Shown piece by piece: positions 32,844-43,114 of a stretch of 64,000 bases of DNA (position 1 is the first letter of the stretch; every line of letters begins with the position of its first letter). Below the pieces are notes generated by a model. It searched no databases. It was not told the origin of the DNA and worked only from the letters and a program-made list of their open reading frames with translations. This stretch comes from Aquabacterium sp. CECT 9606. Its GTDB lineage: Bacteria; Pseudomonadota; Gammaproteobacteria; Burkholderiales; Burkholderiaceae_C. A program made the position numbers and the translations under genes. The DNA lies in assembly GCF_918741295.1 (NCBI RefSeq), contig NZ_CAKKNB010000002.1, forward strand, positions 372,001 through 436,000, read 5' to 3'.

Positions 32844-33850
32844 GTCAGGACCTTGGTGATGGTGCCTTTGGTCAAGGCGCCCACCATGTCGGCGGCAAAG
32901 TAGGCCCAGCTGTCGGCATTCTTGAGGGCCTGTTCGGCCGAGAAGCTGTCTCCCGGCTTGAGGCCGTCATCGTCATAGCGGATGTCGTCGGTCTTGACCA
33001 GCTTGTGCGACAACTCGTGCACCACGGTCAGCGCGCACAGCCACAGCTTGGGGATGCTGCCCAGCGCGTTGCGCTTGCCCGCGGTCAGGAACACCTGGAA
33101 GATGTAGATGACGGGCATGGCGTCCGCCTCATTGACCGAGGCGTACACGTTGTCCCATTCACCGCTGGCCCGAAGGTGAGGCCGATCCGAGAAAATCACG
33201 CGCGATGAATTGCAGCTGGCGTGGATCTTCTTGAAGCCATCGGCCAGGGTTTTGGCCGTGGCCGCGACCTCATCGGCCGAGGCGCCCTCGGCGTGGAACC
33301 AGCGCTTGATCTTTTCAAGCGTCTTGGCGTTGGGCGAGCCCAACTTGATCTGGACGTCGGCCGACCACTTGCGGGCCAGTTGCAGCGAGTCCGACATCAT
33401 CTTGCGGTTGCCCTTGCCAAACACCTCGGTGTCGGACTGCAACTCGGCCTTCAGGTCGGCTTCGCTCTTGCCCGCCAACTGGTCGTAGGGCCAGGTGACG
33501 AAGGCCTTGGGCGGATCGACCACCCAGATGCTTTGGTCGCCCTTTTTCTCGACCATGTGGAAGTGCTGCATGGTCTTGATGAGGGCGGCGCGGTCCTGGT
33601 AGCCCGCAGTGCCCGTCTTGCTGGCCTTGGCGATTTCTTCGGCCATGGCGGTCTTGGCCACCGCCTTGCCTTTGCTGGCTTTCTTGAGCTGGTCGCGCAA
33701 GTCATCCAGCACCTTGGCCTTGCCGGCATTGGGGCCGTCGGCTTCCAGCAAGGTCTTGAGGTTGGCCTCGATGGTTTTCCAGCTGTCGTCCAGTGTGGGG
33801 GATTTCAGCAGGTCAACCGACTTGTTGTAGACATCGGTGAAGACGTTCAT
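32840..33850 (-). CDS. M35-like zinc metallo-endopeptidase; candidate T6SS effector
   Basis: A 336-residue protein. The catalytic zinc site HELSH is at residues 278-282, followed by LVKTDDIRYDDDG (the aspartate ligand region) and NADSWAYFA at 311-319. This combination fits the deuterolysin/aspzincin-type and lysine-specific metallo-endopeptidase class. The N-terminal 210 residues are helical, with no signal peptide or known targeting domain. The protein is leaderless, as expected for a T6SS cargo. It lies about 50 nt downstream of the cysteine peptidase gene, after clpV, and is coupled to a small exported protein. Effector status is inferred from class and location. Confidence 0.8.
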   Translation of the reverse strand: MNVFTDVYNKSVDLLKSPTLDDSWKTIEANLKTLLEADGPNAGKAKVLDDLRDQLKKASKGKAVAKTAMAEEIAKASKTGTAGYQDRAALIKTMQHFHMVEKKGDQSIWVVDPPKAFVTWPYDQLAGKSEADLKAELQSDTEVFGKGNRKMMSDSLQLARKWSADVQIKLGSPNAKTLEKIKRWFHAEGASADEVAATAKTLADGFKKIHASCNSSRVIFSDRPHLRASGEWDNVYASVNEADAMPVIYIFQVFLTAGKRNALGSIPKLWLCALTVVHELSHKLVKTDDIRYDDDGLKPGDSFSAEQALKNADSWAYFAADMVGALTKGTITKVLT

Positions 33851-33901
33851 GAAGGATCCTGTTGGTCGCCAGGCGGCGGTTGGTTGCAGGAGGGGCTCGG
33901 A

Positions 33902-34882
33902 TCAGCGCTCGGCCACCAGGAAGGCTTCCCAGAAGCCTGTCGCCGTGTGCTGCAGCTTGTGGTAACCGTTCTGGGGGTTGTAGTGGATGTCCCAGAAATG
34001 CTTGATCTGGATGATGTGCGTCTTGGCGTGGTTCATCTCGGTCACTGCCACGCGGTCTTCGTCCTTGATCTTGTCAGGGAAGGCCGGGATGACGGCGTTC
34101 TGGCTGATGATCCGGCCGTCGCCCAAGGACAAGGCCACGTGGCCGAACACCTTGTGCGGCGTGACGAAGTAAACGGCCATGCCCTTGGGCACGATCCACT
34201 TGCCAGTCCCGAATTTGTTGGTCACCAGTTCGGGTGGCGTTGCCAGCTTGTACTCGATGTCGGTCAACCAGCCGCAGCTTGAAAACACCGGGAAGAAGTG
34301 GTTGCCGTCCTGACCATGCAGCTTGTTGAACAGGAAGCGGCGCGAGATGGCGCCCGCCTGGAAAGCCCAGAACACGACCGCGTTGTAGCAGTTGAACTCG
34401 TAGGCGGCGCCTTGCTTGTACTGCCCGCGCACCGCCAGGGATGGCGGCACGTTCACGTTCTGCCAGTTGGGCATGGAGGCGATGTTGGCCAGGGCATCGT
34501 CGGCCACCATGCCGGGCGTGACGCCTGGGATGGTGAACCAGCTGCGCATTTCGGCCAGCAGGTCCGGCTCCGAAGTTTCAGGCAAGACCTTGACGCGGGC
34601 CAGCTCGATCGCCAGAAAGGCCGGGTCGGTGAGGAACAGCCGGGTCGCCAGCATCAAGGCGCGTTTGGCGCGCCTGGGTTCGCGGTTGGTGGTGCGGTCG
34701 GCCGAGGAGCCCGTGGCCCCCAGCGACAGCATGCCCCCGATGGTCGATTGCTGGTTGGCCGACAGCTTGTTGACCTCGTCCACCATCTCCTGCCAGTCGA
34801 CGGTGGACAAGTTGGCCTTGACGTAGTCAAGCGTGTCGGTGAGCCGCTCGTCCTTGGTCTTGAGGAAGCGCATTTCAGGCAT
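33902..34882 (-). CDS. Papain-like (NlpC/P60-type) cysteine peptidase; candidate T6SS effector
   Basis: A 326-residue leaderless protein. A helical N-terminal half (1-140) precedes a papain-like core. The probable catalytic Cys is residue 165 in AYEFNCYNAVVFWAF, and a His at 248 lies in FGHVALSLGDGR, preceded by PKGMAVYFV. This order (Cys, then His in GHVAL followed by a strand) is that of NlpC/P60 and CHAP amidases. Such enzymes cut peptidoglycan peptides and are a major class of T6SS effector. It begins 12 nt after clpV, where vgrG or effectors often lie. A putative immunity protein for it is not clear; the exported small protein at 32415 may serve more than one toxin. Confidence 0.68.
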   Translation of the reverse strand: MPEMRFLKTKDERLTDTLDYVKANLSTVDWQEMVDEVNKLSANQQSTIGGMLSLGATGSSADRTTNREPRRAKRALMLATRLFLTDPAFLAIELARVKVLPETSEPDLLAEMRSWFTIPGVTPGMVADDALANIASMPNWQNVNVPPSLAVRGQYKQGAAYEFNCYNAVVFWAFQAGAISRRFLFNKLHGQDGNHFFPVFSSCGWLTDIEYKLATPPELVTNKFGTGKWIVPKGMAVYFVTPHKVFGHVALSLGDGRIISQNAVIPAFPDKIKDEDRVAVTEMNHAKTHIIQIKHFWDIHYNPQNGYHKLQHTATGFWEAFLVAER

Positions 34883-34893
34883 GACAGCCCCTT

Positions 34894-37629
<2,736 letters not shown>

Positions 37630-37661
37630 GGTGGGGATCCTTTCAGTCAGAACGTTTGTGT

Positions 37662-38714
37662 TTAAGCGGCGGTAGCGCGGGGGCCTTGGGAAGGCCGTCG
37701 CCAGGATTCGGGGTGCAGGGTGAGCGAGTCGGCGTGGCCGGTCTGGCGGCGTTTGCCGACCCAGCTCGTCCACCCCAGGCGGCCATTCAGACCAGGGCGC
37801 GTGGCGGGCACGTCGGTGCTGCGCAAATGCAGGCGCACGTCCCAGTCCAGCTCCATGCTGAAGTACTGGCGCACCAGCGCGGTCACGCCGGCCATGGCCG
37901 GGCCATCGGGCAAGAAAGCTTCGTACTGGGCCAGGCTCAATGGACCGATGTGGATGCGGAACTTGTGCTGCCGGTCCCAGACCTTGCCGCCCAGCACGGC
38001 GCCTGATCCGAGTTGCGAGCTGATGCCGCCACCGCGTTCCATGCGCGTGCGTTCGCTGACCGGCAGCGTCATCCAGTGGCCGACGAAGGTTTCGATGCGC
38101 ACGCGTTGGCGCAGGTAGCCGCTGAGCAGCGATTCCAGCCCTTCGGCATTGCGCACCTGGCGCGACAGCTGGCCGGCAAAGTACAGCTTGATGTGATCGG
38201 GCGCGGCATCGCGCTGGCGCCACGTGGGGCCGCCAATGCCCACCAGCGAGCCCACGTAATCGGCGAAGCGGTCCTGGTTGGGCCGGTCCAGGCTGACGGT
38301 GGGCTGGGCCTGCGCCCAGGCGCGGTAGAACAGCAGCAGCAGCCGGTGGTGGAACAGGTCGGCGAAGCGCGAGAAGGTGTGGTCGCCCTTGTGCAGGATG
38401 CGCTCGCGCGCGTGCTCGGTCAGGTGCAGCGGCAGCGGGCCATTGGGGCCGAACAAACCAAAGAAGCGCACCTCCAGGCGGGGCATCGCGCCATTCACGC
38501 CGTACTTGAATGAGGACAAGGTGCTGGGCGCAAAACCCAGGTCGGCCGTCTGGCCCAGCCGCAAAGGCTCATCCGCGGGCTTGCGGGCCGTGCCCAGGCG
38601 CGGCTTGCCGGGGTGCGCGGCTTCGATCCAGCGCAAGGCGTGGAAGAAGTCGTAGCGGTACGGTTCGGCGGCCAGGGCCGCGAACGGATCGCTGGGAGGC
38701 ACGTCGGGCACCAT
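37662..38714 (-). CDS. tssG: T6SS baseplate subunit TssG
   Basis: A 350-residue TssG. The family N-terminus is visible (EPYRYDFFHALRWIEAAHPG; PLRLGQTADLGFAPST), as are FFGLFGPNGPLPLHLTEHA and FADLFHHRLLLLFYRAW. TssG is a gpJ-type baseplate wedge protein that works with TssF, TssE and TssK. Its ATG overlaps the tssF stop by 1 nt, so translation is coupled. Normal length. Confidence 0.96.
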   Translation of the reverse strand: MVPDVPPSDPFAALAAEPYRYDFFHALRWIEAAHPGKPRLGTARKPADEPLRLGQTADLGFAPSTLSSFKYGVNGAMPRLEVRFFGLFGPNGPLPLHLTEHARERILHKGDHTFSRFADLFHHRLLLLFYRAWAQAQPTVSLDRPNQDRFADYVGSLVGIGGPTWRQRDAAPDHIKLYFAGQLSRQVRNAEGLESLLSGYLRQRVRIETFVGHWMTLPVSERTRMERGGGISSQLGSGAVLGGKVWDRQHKFRIHIGPLSLAQYEAFLPDGPAMAGVTALVRQYFSMELDWDVRLHLRSTDVPATRPGLNGRLGWTSWVGKRRQTGHADSLTLHPESWRRPSQGPRATAA

Positions 38715-40588
38715 CAGATGATCGCCCGCGTGCCAACGCGCGGCACCCAGCGCTTGATGTCACCGCGCGACTGCGAGCGCAGCGTGGTTTCGGTGAAGGC
38801 GTTGATCGACACATGCCGCGCGAAGAAGTTCTCCAGCACGGCGCCGAACAGGAAGGCGCTCAGGCCCTGGAAGGCCATTTCATCAACCTCGAGGTTGATG
38901 GCCAGGCCGCGCCCGAAGGTGATGGGGCCGGGCATGGGCAGGCGCCGCACGATGGGCTGCGTGCTGACCGAGCGCAGGCCTTCGATCTGCTTGAGCATGC
39001 CGCCGTCGCCGTTGTCAGCGTACAGGGTGAGCAACTCGCGCAGGGCGGCAGCGCCTTGGTGCGCATCGGTGTCGAGCAGCGACAAATAATTGAGCGACAA
39101 CTGGTTGACGAACTTCCAGGCGATGCCGCCTTCGCGCAAGGCCGACAATGGCTTGGACGGCCCCTTGAGCACGCGGATGGCCTTGACCGGTGCCGAGTCG
39201 TCGAGCGTCAGGTCGCTTTGGCCCAGGCCCACGGGCATCAGCAAGGGCAGGTCGCGGTTGGTGCACAGGGCGCTCAGGCCCAGTTGGCGCAAGTCGCCGG
39301 GGTAGGGCGCCTCGCGCGGGTCCACCAGCGAGATGTACATCTCCGTGCCCACGTAAGACGAGCGCGCGCCGTTGCGCTTTTGCGTGGTCGACAGCAGGCG
39401 CGGTTCGCGCTGGATGGCGTAGTAGGCGTTGTGCTGGCGGTCTTCGGTGTGGAAGGCCGCGTAGAAGGGCAAAAACCGCCGCTCGCTGTCGATGCCCACG
39501 CCATAGCCGTTCACCTCCAGCAGGTCGTAGATCTCGAAGTCCATCGGCCTGGTGCGGTCCACCAGCACATGGTAATCGTTCTGCGTGGGCGTGACATGGA
39601 TGCGGTCGCAGCGGCGTTCGAACAGGTTGATGGCCGGGGTGCAGTTCAGGGCCAGGTTACTGGCATCGACCACGCTCTCCAGCGAGGCATCGGCGCGGTC
39701 GAACAGCAGCACGATCTCGGCCTCGGTGCCGCCTTGTGCGCGCAAGGCATCGCCCACACCTTGCAGGTCGAAGAACAAAAAGCGCTGCGGAAACGCGAAG
39801 TACTCTTGCAGCAGGCGGTAGCCCGAGAAGCCGCGCAGGCTCAAGGGCAGCAGCGCGTGCTCGTCGTCAAAGCCCACGGGCTGCACTGCGGTGGCGGGCA
39901 GGAAGGTGTGCTGCGTGCTGCCTTTGCCACCCGGCATGACGAGCGCCCCAATGGTGCTGCCCAGCACGCGCTCGTGCAGCTTGTAGGCGATGTCGTCGCT
40001 GCCGCTGAGGTGCAGGCGCAGGTCGTTCAAGGCCAATTGGTTGAAGTTGACGCCTGCCGTGGTGCGCAGCTTCAGGCGCAGGCCGCCCTTGACTTTGCGG
40101 CCCACGGCCAGTGTGGACAAGGGCAGGTCAGCCGCGTAGCTGAAGTACTCGACGCCAGTGATCTCCAGCGGCCACAGGGTCACGTCGTGGGCGGTGCGGA
40201 ACTGGCAGGCGGTTTCGTCCTTGGCGACCTGGCTGCCGCGCATGGGGCTGCCGCGGGGCACGGTCACGCCGCGCGCCAGGTTGCTGTCGCCGAGGTCGGG
40301 CTGCAGTTGGGCGATCAGCATGGCCGGCGTGGGCGCCAAAAAGTGCGGGTGCACGATCTCCAGCAGGCGCTGCGTGAAGCGCGGGAACTCGGCGTCCAGC
40401 TTGAGCTGCACGCGCGCGGTCAAAAAGGCAAAGCCCTCCAGCAGGCGCTCTACATACGGGTCGTTGACCTCGATGCCATCGATGCCCAGGCGGCCTGCGA
40501 TCTTGGGGAACTGCTGGGCGAACTCGGCCCCCATCTCGCGCAGATGCTGCAATTCCTGGTTGTAATAGCGCAGCAGTCGCGGGTCCAT
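38714..40588 (-). CDS. tssF: T6SS baseplate subunit TssF
   Basis: A 624-residue TssF. The start MDPRLLRYYNQELQHLR, then GRLGIDGIEVNDPYVERL and FPRFTQRLLEIVHPHFLAP are all family landmarks. TssF forms the core of the baseplate wedge and contacts TssG. The gene follows tssE by 10 nt and overlaps tssG. Full length, no disruptions. Confidence 0.97.
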   Translation of the reverse strand: MDPRLLRYYNQELQHLREMGAEFAQQFPKIAGRLGIDGIEVNDPYVERLLEGFAFLTARVQLKLDAEFPRFTQRLLEIVHPHFLAPTPAMLIAQLQPDLGDSNLARGVTVPRGSPMRGSQVAKDETACQFRTAHDVTLWPLEITGVEYFSYAADLPLSTLAVGRKVKGGLRLKLRTTAGVNFNQLALNDLRLHLSGSDDIAYKLHERVLGSTIGALVMPGGKGSTQHTFLPATAVQPVGFDDEHALLPLSLRGFSGYRLLQEYFAFPQRFLFFDLQGVGDALRAQGGTEAEIVLLFDRADASLESVVDASNLALNCTPAINLFERRCDRIHVTPTQNDYHVLVDRTRPMDFEIYDLLEVNGYGVGIDSERRFLPFYAAFHTEDRQHNAYYAIQREPRLLSTTQKRNGARSSYVGTEMYISLVDPREAPYPGDLRQLGLSALCTNRDLPLLMPVGLGQSDLTLDDSAPVKAIRVLKGPSKPLSALREGGIAWKFVNQLSLNYLSLLDTDAHQGAAALRELLTLYADNGDGGMLKQIEGLRSVSTQPIVRRLPMPGPITFGRGLAINLEVDEMAFQGLSAFLFGAVLENFFARHVSINAFTETTLRSQSRGDIKRWVPRVGTRAII

Positions 40589-40598
40589 GAAGCTCTTC

Positions 40599-41105
40599 TT
40601 ACCTTGTCAGTTCTTTGATTTCAACCTGGCCGGACTCCAGATCGACTTCGGTGCGCAGCATCAGCTCGAAAGGCACGGGCTGCGCCCACAGGTTGCAGGT
40701 GATGCGAAAGCTGATGACGTTGTGGTGGTCCATCGTCATCTCGTCCATCAGGGCGCTGACCTGCAGGGTGGACGCCATGATGCGCGGCTCGAAATCCAGC
40801 AGGGCCTGGCGTACCTGCGCTTCCAGGTCGATCACGTCCAGGGTCGAGGCCGTCTCGCCCGACAAGGTGGGCAGGCCGAAGTTGAGCACCGAGCGCTGCA
40901 CATGCGGGTGCGCAGGCCAGTTGAAGTCGCCCGACATCTGCGTGCTGTTGAACAGCCAGGCCAGGTCGCGCAGCACGGCCTCGCGCATGCGGTTGCGCGA
41001 CATCACCCGCATCTCGCGCGACTCGACCTGGACGTCAGGGTTGTCGTCCATCAAGCGGTCCAGCAGCGCGGGCTGCAAGCGCTCTTGGGGCGTCTGCTCG
41101 GCCAT
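40599..41105 (-). CDS. tssE: T6SS baseplate subunit TssE (gp25-like)
   Basis: A 168-residue TssE/gp25 homologue. N-terminal LQPALLDRLMDD, the charged region REMRVMSRNRMREAVLRDL, AWLFNST and VQRSVLNFGLPTL are recognisable. TssE starts sheath polymerisation at the baseplate. The order tagJ-tssE-tssF-tssG-clpV is the same as in Pseudomonas H1-T6SS. Gaps to both neighbours are about 10 nt. Confidence 0.95.
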   Translation of the reverse strand: MAEQTPQERLQPALLDRLMDDNPDVQVESREMRVMSRNRMREAVLRDLAWLFNSTQMSGDFNWPAHPHVQRSVLNFGLPTLSGETASTLDVIDLEAQVRQALLDFEPRIMASTLQVSALMDEMTMDHHNVISFRITCNLWAQPVPFELMLRTEVDLESGQVEIKELTR

Positions 41106-41115
41106 GGTGGCGTGC

Positions 41116-41973
41116 TTACTCGGCCGCGGCGGCCGTGTCCGTGGCGTCGGACGGCGTCGCGTTGAAGGTGATGGTGCGCAGGTCCATCAAAGGAAAATCG
41201 CCCTCGTTGGTGGCGAACAGGCGCTGGCCCAGACCGGTGTAAAAGCCCGGCAGGGGCTCGACCCAGTCGGTCTTGCGCGACAGGGCGATGAGCCCGTCGG
41301 TGCTGGCCTCCGAGTCGGCGTAGCGCGTGGGGATCAGGCCCACCGATTCGCCACCGTTCTCGAACACGAAGTGCGCAGGCATCCACACGGCGTCGCGCAG
41401 GTCTTCAGGCGGGTCGATGGTGAGTGCGCTCAGGCGCGCGAAGGGCACCCAGTAGTATTTGCCATTGATGACGGCCTCGATGACTGGCCCTAAGCGCATG
41501 TCGGCGTCGGCGATCCATTCGAAGGCCTGCGCATCATCGCCCTGACCCACCGTGCCGCTCACGGCCGGTGCTTGCTCAAAGGCCTGGTCGCGCAGCGATT
41601 TGGCATCGGCATGCTCGCCCTTGCCTTCGCGCAGCAGCGCTTCGATCAGCAGCGCCAACCAGGGCTCGGGCTGGCCAAAAATCATCGGCACCTTCTGGCC
41701 CTTGAAGACCTCGGCGCGCAGCAGCTCGCACTTGATGCCTTCGCGGTAGGTTTGCGCCATGGCCAGGGTGGAGGCATCGAGCTCGGTGGCCACGTTCAAC
41801 TGGTTGAGCGCACGCTCCCACTGGCCCAGCACGCACAGCAGCTGGAACAGGAAAACGCGCAGCTTGGCATCGCCCGGCTTGCCGCGGATCAGGTCTTGCA
41901 GTAGCTTGAGCGCCTGTTGCGGATCGCCCGCGCGCAGGCTGTCTTCGGGGGATGTGGTGGAAGGTGCGTTCAT
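41116..41973 (-). CDS. tagJ: T6SS accessory protein TagJ (ImpE)
   Basis: A 285-residue ImpE/TagJ. The helical start (EDSLRAGDPQQALKLLQDLIRGKPG; VFLFQLLCVLGQWERALNQL) resembles a TPR superhelix, and the C-terminal half is beta-rich (KYYWVPFARLSALTIDPPED; TRYADSEASTDGLIALSRK). TagJ binds the N-terminus of TssB and assists sheath dynamics in systems of the H1 type. Its presence between tssE and hcp supports classifying this system in the same subgroup (i3-like). Confidence 0.94.
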   Translation of the reverse strand: MNAPSTTSPEDSLRAGDPQQALKLLQDLIRGKPGDAKLRVFLFQLLCVLGQWERALNQLNVATELDASTLAMAQTYREGIKCELLRAEVFKGQKVPMIFGQPEPWLALLIEALLREGKGEHADAKSLRDQAFEQAPAVSGTVGQGDDAQAFEWIADADMRLGPVIEAVINGKYYWVPFARLSALTIDPPEDLRDAVWMPAHFVFENGGESVGLIPTRYADSEASTDGLIALSRKTDWVEPLPGFYTGLGQRLFATNEGDFPLMDLRTITFNATPSDATDTAAAAE

Positions 41974-41984
41974 GTCGGTCTCGG

Positions 41985-42473
41985 TCAGGCGGGGCCCACG
42001 TCGGTGGAGAAGTTGGAGCCGCCTTTGCGCGAACCCGTGCCATCTTGTGGGTAGTAATCGATCGAGATCTTCTGGAAGCTGAGGCTGAGCTTCTCCACCA
42101 TCTGGTGGGCGGCGCCTTCCACGGTGGCCACGTCGTACGACGTGATGCGCGCGTTCTCGATCGTCACGATGAAGTATTCAACGGGCTTGCTGCCGGACTT
42201 GCGAACGGTGAGCACGCCCTTCTTGATCAGTTCGTTGTTGCGCATGACGGACATCAGGGCCGTCGAGGCGCTGTCCACGCGCTTCGTGATGTTCAGCGCA
42301 TCCAGCGCGGTCTTGCCAGAAGCGCCGCCGCCGCCCATGGCGGAGGGTGAGCGCATGCCCCATGACCAGTCGAGGATGTCGATCTCACCGGCGTGCGTGG
42401 TGTCGTTGGCTTCACCCTTGACCGCGCCAGAGCGGCTGCCATCGACTTTGAAAAACATGTCACCCAGGGACAT
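41985..42473 (-). CDS. hcp: Second Hcp-family protein (TssD paralogue)
   Basis: A 162-residue Hcp paralogue. It shares the HAGEIDILDWSWGMRSPSA pattern with the neighbour at 42570, and the later TVRKSGSKPVEYFIVTIENARIT strand. Hcp hexamers form the inner tube. Two hcp genes are adjacent here, divergent in sequence, so one could be an alternative tube or effector-carrying ring. A long hairpin lies between them at 42513-42546. Start has AGAGG 6 nt upstream. Confidence 0.92.
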   Translation of the reverse strand: MSLGDMFFKVDGSRSGAVKGEANDTTHAGEIDILDWSWGMRSPSAMGGGGASGKTALDALNITKRVDSASTALMSVMRNNELIKKGVLTVRKSGSKPVEYFIVTIENARITSYDVATVEGAAHQMVEKLSLSFQKISIDYYPQDGTGSRKGGSNFSTDVGPA

Positions 42474-42512
42474 AAGGAACCTCTGCCAATGGCGTGCGAT
42501 GAATTCAAACCA

Positions 42513-42546
42513 TTGAAGGGCAAGGGGCTGACCCCTTGCCCTTCAA
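42513..42546 (-). terminator. Strong hairpin between the two hcp genes
   Basis: A perfect 15-bp inverted repeat (TTGAAGGGCAAGGGG and its complement) with a 4-nt loop lies 23 nt after the stop of the first hcp gene. It lacks a clear U-run on the minus strand, so it is more likely an attenuator or mRNA-stabilising stem than a full terminator. Such stems after hcp are consistent with the high demand for Hcp relative to later genes. Confidence 0.55.
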
Positions 42547-42569
42547 GAAATCGGCGGTCTGATCGAAGA

Positions 42570-43055
42570 TCAGGCGTCGACGTTTTCGGCGATGTTGTAG
42601 GTGGCCAGCACTTCGCCGCCTTCCTTGGCGCCGGTCTTGTCTTGTGGCTGGTAAGCCACCTTGAACTTGGCGAAGTTCAGCGTGACGTTTTCCGTCAGGC
42701 GGTCTTCGCCACCGCTGCCGCCCGTGCTCACCGAGGTGACCATCACTTCGGTCAGGGTGATCTTGAGGTACTCGAGCGGCTTGTCGCCGGCCTTGCGCAC
42801 GATCAGGGTCGCCTCTGGGTAGTGGGTGCCCTTGCAGCAGGCCAGGATCAGGTTGGTCGACGACTTGTCGATGTACTTCGTGAAGGAGAGGTCCTGCACG
42901 TTGACTTTGCCGGAACCAGCGCCGCCGCCGACGTGGGCCGAGCCGGAGTTGCTCATGCCCCAGCTCCAGGCCAGAACGTCGATGAGGCCCGCGTGGGTCT
43001 TGTCGCGCGACTCGCCCTTGACGTCGCCGATCTTGATGAACATGTCTACAGCCAT
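42570..43055 (-). CDS. hcp: T6SS tube protein Hcp (TssD)
   Basis: A 161-residue Hcp. The family pattern is clear: MFIKIGDVKGESRDKTHAG, then IDVLAWSWGMSNSGSAH, VQDLSFTKYIDKSS, RKAGDKPLEYLKITL and LNFAKFKVAYQPQ. Hcp forms the hexameric rings of the inner tube and carries small effectors. It follows tssC by 59 nt and is the more canonical of the two adjacent hcp genes. Confidence 0.96.
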   Translation of the reverse strand: MAVDMFIKIGDVKGESRDKTHAGLIDVLAWSWGMSNSGSAHVGGGAGSGKVNVQDLSFTKYIDKSSTNLILACCKGTHYPEATLIVRKAGDKPLEYLKITLTEVMVTSVSTGGSGGEDRLTENVTLNFAKFKVAYQPQDKTGAKEGGEVLATYNIAENVDA

Positions 43056-43114
43056 GGTGTGCTCCTAACTTTGCAAGTGGTGTGAATAACGTTTGAAAAT
43101 GGCCTGCGACCCGA

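Noticed and set aside
38510..40618. Open frame of 702 codons opposite tssF/tssG
   Set aside because: Spans two genes on the other strand that have complete family landmarks; composition is that of a GC shadow.
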